A stretch of DNA of 64,000 nt, from the NCBI RefSeq assembly GCF_001644645.1, contig NZ_CP011390.1, forward strand, positions 868,001 to 932,000, in the 5' to 3' direction. The number at the start of each line of letters is the position of its first letter. Position 1 is the first letter of the stretch. Origin of the DNA: Flavisolibacter tropicus (GTDB lineage: Bacteria; Bacteroidota; Bacteroidia; Chitinophagales; Chitinophagaceae). The notes under the pieces are model-generated. The model did not search any database and was not told the DNA's origin. It saw only the letters and a list, made by a program, of their open reading frames with translations. Both the position numbers and the translations under genes were made by a program. Shown in pieces: positions 62,562 to 64,000 of this stretch.

Positions 62562-63536
62562 TTATTTGACATTATATAGTCGGCTTGAAGAAACCTTGGG
62601 AATTGGCTTTTTAAAGGCTTCCAATTCCTTATCGCCATCAAATAAAAGCGGGAAAAACTGGCTATCAAGCACTCTATCATGTTCCATAGCTGGAAAGTTG
62701 TGCAAGGCATCGATTCGTTCGTAATTGGCGGTATTGCCAAGCGTATTGTGAGCCATAGCATTCAACACAGCGGCCCTGCGGGGTCTTTCCGAATAGTTGG
62801 CATATGATCCGTGCATCATTAGCGGGTGATGGAAACTGGCATATCCCTTTGGTAATTCATTGGCCACCTTGTTGTCGAAAATGGCAACCTGCTCTTCATT
62901 TAATACATTCCTGACTGCATCCATGTCCCCAGTCAGGCCGGTAATTGGCAGTAGTCCCCATTTATGGCTTCCAGGCACATAATAAAGACAACCGTTTTCC
63001 TTATTAGCATCGTCCAAGCCGATCCAGCAGGTTAGGTGATGCATGGGTTTGGTAAAGGTCCAGTATGAAAAATCCTGGTGCCAGGCCACTACCCCACCAT
63101 GCTTTGCCGGTTTACAAAACAACTGATCATGGAAAAGCCTGAAGGATTGCCCCAGTAGCTGATAGGCTGCCATGCGATAAGCTGGTGACCAGATCAGATC
63201 ATGAAATCCTGGCGTGGCCCGCCATGCACCTATGGCATGAAAAAGCACCTTGTTTGGGTCTTCCGATTCGTTACTTTCATAATGATAAAACAACTTCTTT
63301 TCTTCCGCACCTATCGTCTGCAATTTTTCCAGTTCTTCATTCAACAAGTCGACCTGTGCACCAGTCAGGATTTGTATACCTGAAAGAAACCCGTTCTCTT
63401 CAAAGAAAGCGACTTGCTCTTTGGTCAACATATATTGTTCCCACTCCTGTGCCGTTTTAGGCTGATCGAAGATGTTGTTTATAGGACTGCTATAACTGGC
63501 CAGATCAAATGCTAGTTCTGTTTCTAATGCTTTCAT
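62562..63536 (-). CDS. Phytanoyl-CoA dioxygenase family (Fe(II)/2-oxoglutarate-dependent) protein
   Basis: The 324-residue cytoplasmic protein has the double-stranded beta-helix fold with the iron ligands His and Asp in WHQDFSYW, a distal His in HPLMMHGSYAN and the 2-oxoglutarate-binding Arg in ERPRRAAV, plus the family segment NGCLYYVPGSHKWG. It would hydroxylate or otherwise oxidise a small molecule; the substrate is unknown. It has its own strong XylR-type site 155 bases upstream, so it is predicted to be co-regulated with the glycosidases and may modify an unusual released sugar (inference). Confidence 0.87.
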   Translation of the reverse strand: MKALETELAFDLASYSSPINNIFDQPKTAQEWEQYMLTKEQVAFFEENGFLSGIQILTGAQVDLLNEELEKLQTIGAEEKKLFYHYESNESEDPNKVLFHAIGAWRATPGFHDLIWSPAYRMAAYQLLGQSFRLFHDQLFCKPAKHGGVVAWHQDFSYWTFTKPMHHLTCWIGLDDANKENGCLYYVPGSHKWGLLPITGLTGDMDAVRNVLNEEQVAIFDNKVANELPKGYASFHHPLMMHGSYANYSERPRRAAVLNAMAHNTLGNTANYERIDALHNFPAMEHDRVLDSQFFPLLFDGDKELEAFKKPIPKVSSSRLYNVK

Positions 63537-63886
63537 AATCGGTTATTTTAAAATTAGGATCTTTAATAAGTTCTGTTTATTCAACTAATACTGCGATTTG
63601 TAGATACCGCGGCTGAGGAGACCAATATTTGGGCGGCGTTGATGCAGTATAGCAGCAAGTTATCTGATGCAGATAGCCGAAATGTGCCGTTTTGCGAATA
63701 AAATCTTTCATTTTGCGAATGCCAGATACGATAGCCAGTTATAACTGGTAATTCCCACCGCTATTACATATAACATGCAGCAATAAAGAATGGAAGTGGG
63801 TGATAAAACTACCTGTTGTAACGGACACTAGGGACTATGATCTGCTGTCGAACAACCTTTCTATTTGGTTTAGTAGAAAGAACTTT
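63537..63886. other. Promoter region of the dioxygenase gene
   Basis: 350 bases with the strong direct-repeat site at 63691-63719 and no credible gene. A CAGTTATAACTG palindrome (63736-63747) is also present. Confidence 0.5.
63691..63719. promoter_or_regulatory. Direct-repeat operator TTTGCGAA-N13-TTTGCGAA upstream of the dioxygenase
   Basis: Perfect half-sites start at 63691 and 63712, 21 bases apart; the spacer is TAAAATCTTTCAT, which keeps the TAAAA start and TCAT end of the other sites. Orientation relative to the gene matches the sites at 47620 and 61093. Confidence 0.7.
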
Positions 63887-64000
63887 TCATTTTGCCGAAG
63901 CAGTATTGGTTTCTAGTTCTTTCTTAACGATATTCCTGTATTTATCAACCGAAGCACCCATTCCTTTCTTCAAATGATACTTGGGCCCTATAAATACAAA
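63887..64000 (-). CDS. C-terminal end of a gene running off the right edge
   Basis: The minus strand is open from the right edge to a TGA at 63887-63889, encoding 38 residues: an opening FVFIGPKYHLKKGMG, then a basic tail (VDKYRNIVKKELETN) ending TASAK. It is followed by the promoter region of the dioxygenase, so it belongs to a preceding unit. The family cannot be recognised from this piece. Confidence 0.55.
   Translation of the reverse strand, partial: FVFIGPKYHLKKGMGASVDKYRNIVKKELETNTASAK

Noticed and set aside
62507..62761. 84-codon minus frame overlapping the dioxygenase 3' end
   Set aside because: Out-of-frame shadow within the dioxygenase coding sequence.
63870..63900. A fourth TTTGCGAA-like site (TTTGCCGAA) near the right edge
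   Set aside because: The second half-site is not conserved 21 bases away and the bases are the coding end of the truncated gene.
1..64000. CRISPR arrays, tRNA/rRNA genes, transposases, prophage or defence genes
   Set aside because: Looked for direct-repeat arrays, cloverleaf-like segments and recognisable transposase or integrase motifs; none seen by eye.

Overview
The window looks like a chromosomal segment of a member of the Bacteroidota, most likely a soil or plant-associated member of the Chitinophagaceae (inferred; no marker gene is present). The reasons are two SusC/SusD pairs, TAnnTTTG-type -7 promoter boxes, AT-rich ribosome-binding regions instead of strong Shine-Dalgarno sites, many secreted and lipoprotein glycan-degrading enzymes, and a Bacteroidota-style UxaC/UxaB/UxaA set.

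Layout. (1) About 1-4.9 kb is a respiratory block: the 5' end of a membrane protein, an iron-sulfur repair protein, and on the + strand a ba3-type cytochrome oxidase operon (a tiny subunit IIa missed by length cut-offs, subunit II, subunit I, an SCO assembly factor, a membrane-anchored cytochrome c). A ferredoxin-adenylate cyclase fusion faces it. (2) 5.9-21.1 kb is one long minus-strand operon that is read from 20.9 kb down to a terminator at 5.9 kb. It encodes polygalacturonase (GH28), GH105, a pectinesterase-DUF4861 fusion, UxaB, UxaA, UxaC, a GapN-like dehydrogenase, KDG kinase, KDPG aldolase and a uronate transporter: the whole route from galacturonan to pyruvate and 3-phosphoglycerate. 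(3) 21-23.6 kb holds small genes of unknown function and repeats. (4) 23.8-29.9 kb is a second pectin enzyme group (pectate lyase, rhamnogalacturonan acetylesterase, pectinesterase, Gfo/Idh oxidoreductase, GH43). (5) 30-38.4 kb is KduD-KduI-SusC-SusD-surface lipoprotein, divergent from a LacI-family regulator. The promoters of units 2 and 5 share the same operator and the same -7 region at the same 58-bp offset, so one LacI regulator probably controls both.

(6) 40-63.9 kb is a second, less ordinary polysaccharide utilisation locus: SusC/SusD, a GH141-like beta-helix protein, two divergent GH92 proteins, an unassigned TIM-barrel glycosidase, a GH120 beta-xylosidase, an acetylesterase, a sugar MFS transporter, a sugar isomerase, an Fe(II)/2-oxoglutarate dioxygenase, and a XylR-like (LacI sensor plus AraC DNA-binding) regulator. 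Three strong direct-repeat sites, TTTGCGAA-N13-TTTGCGAA with 21-bp periodicity, lie upstream of the three transcription units and are the best candidate operators of that regulator. The GH120 gene is split near its 3' end by a -1 frame change in an A tract, and both GH92 proteins carry Gln where GH92 mannosidases have the catalytic-acid Glu. The target glycan is not known; a xylose-containing substrate (acetylated glucuronoxylan, or a xylosylated and mannosylated plant N-glycan) fits best. I saw no tRNA, rRNA, CRISPR array, transposase or prophage gene.
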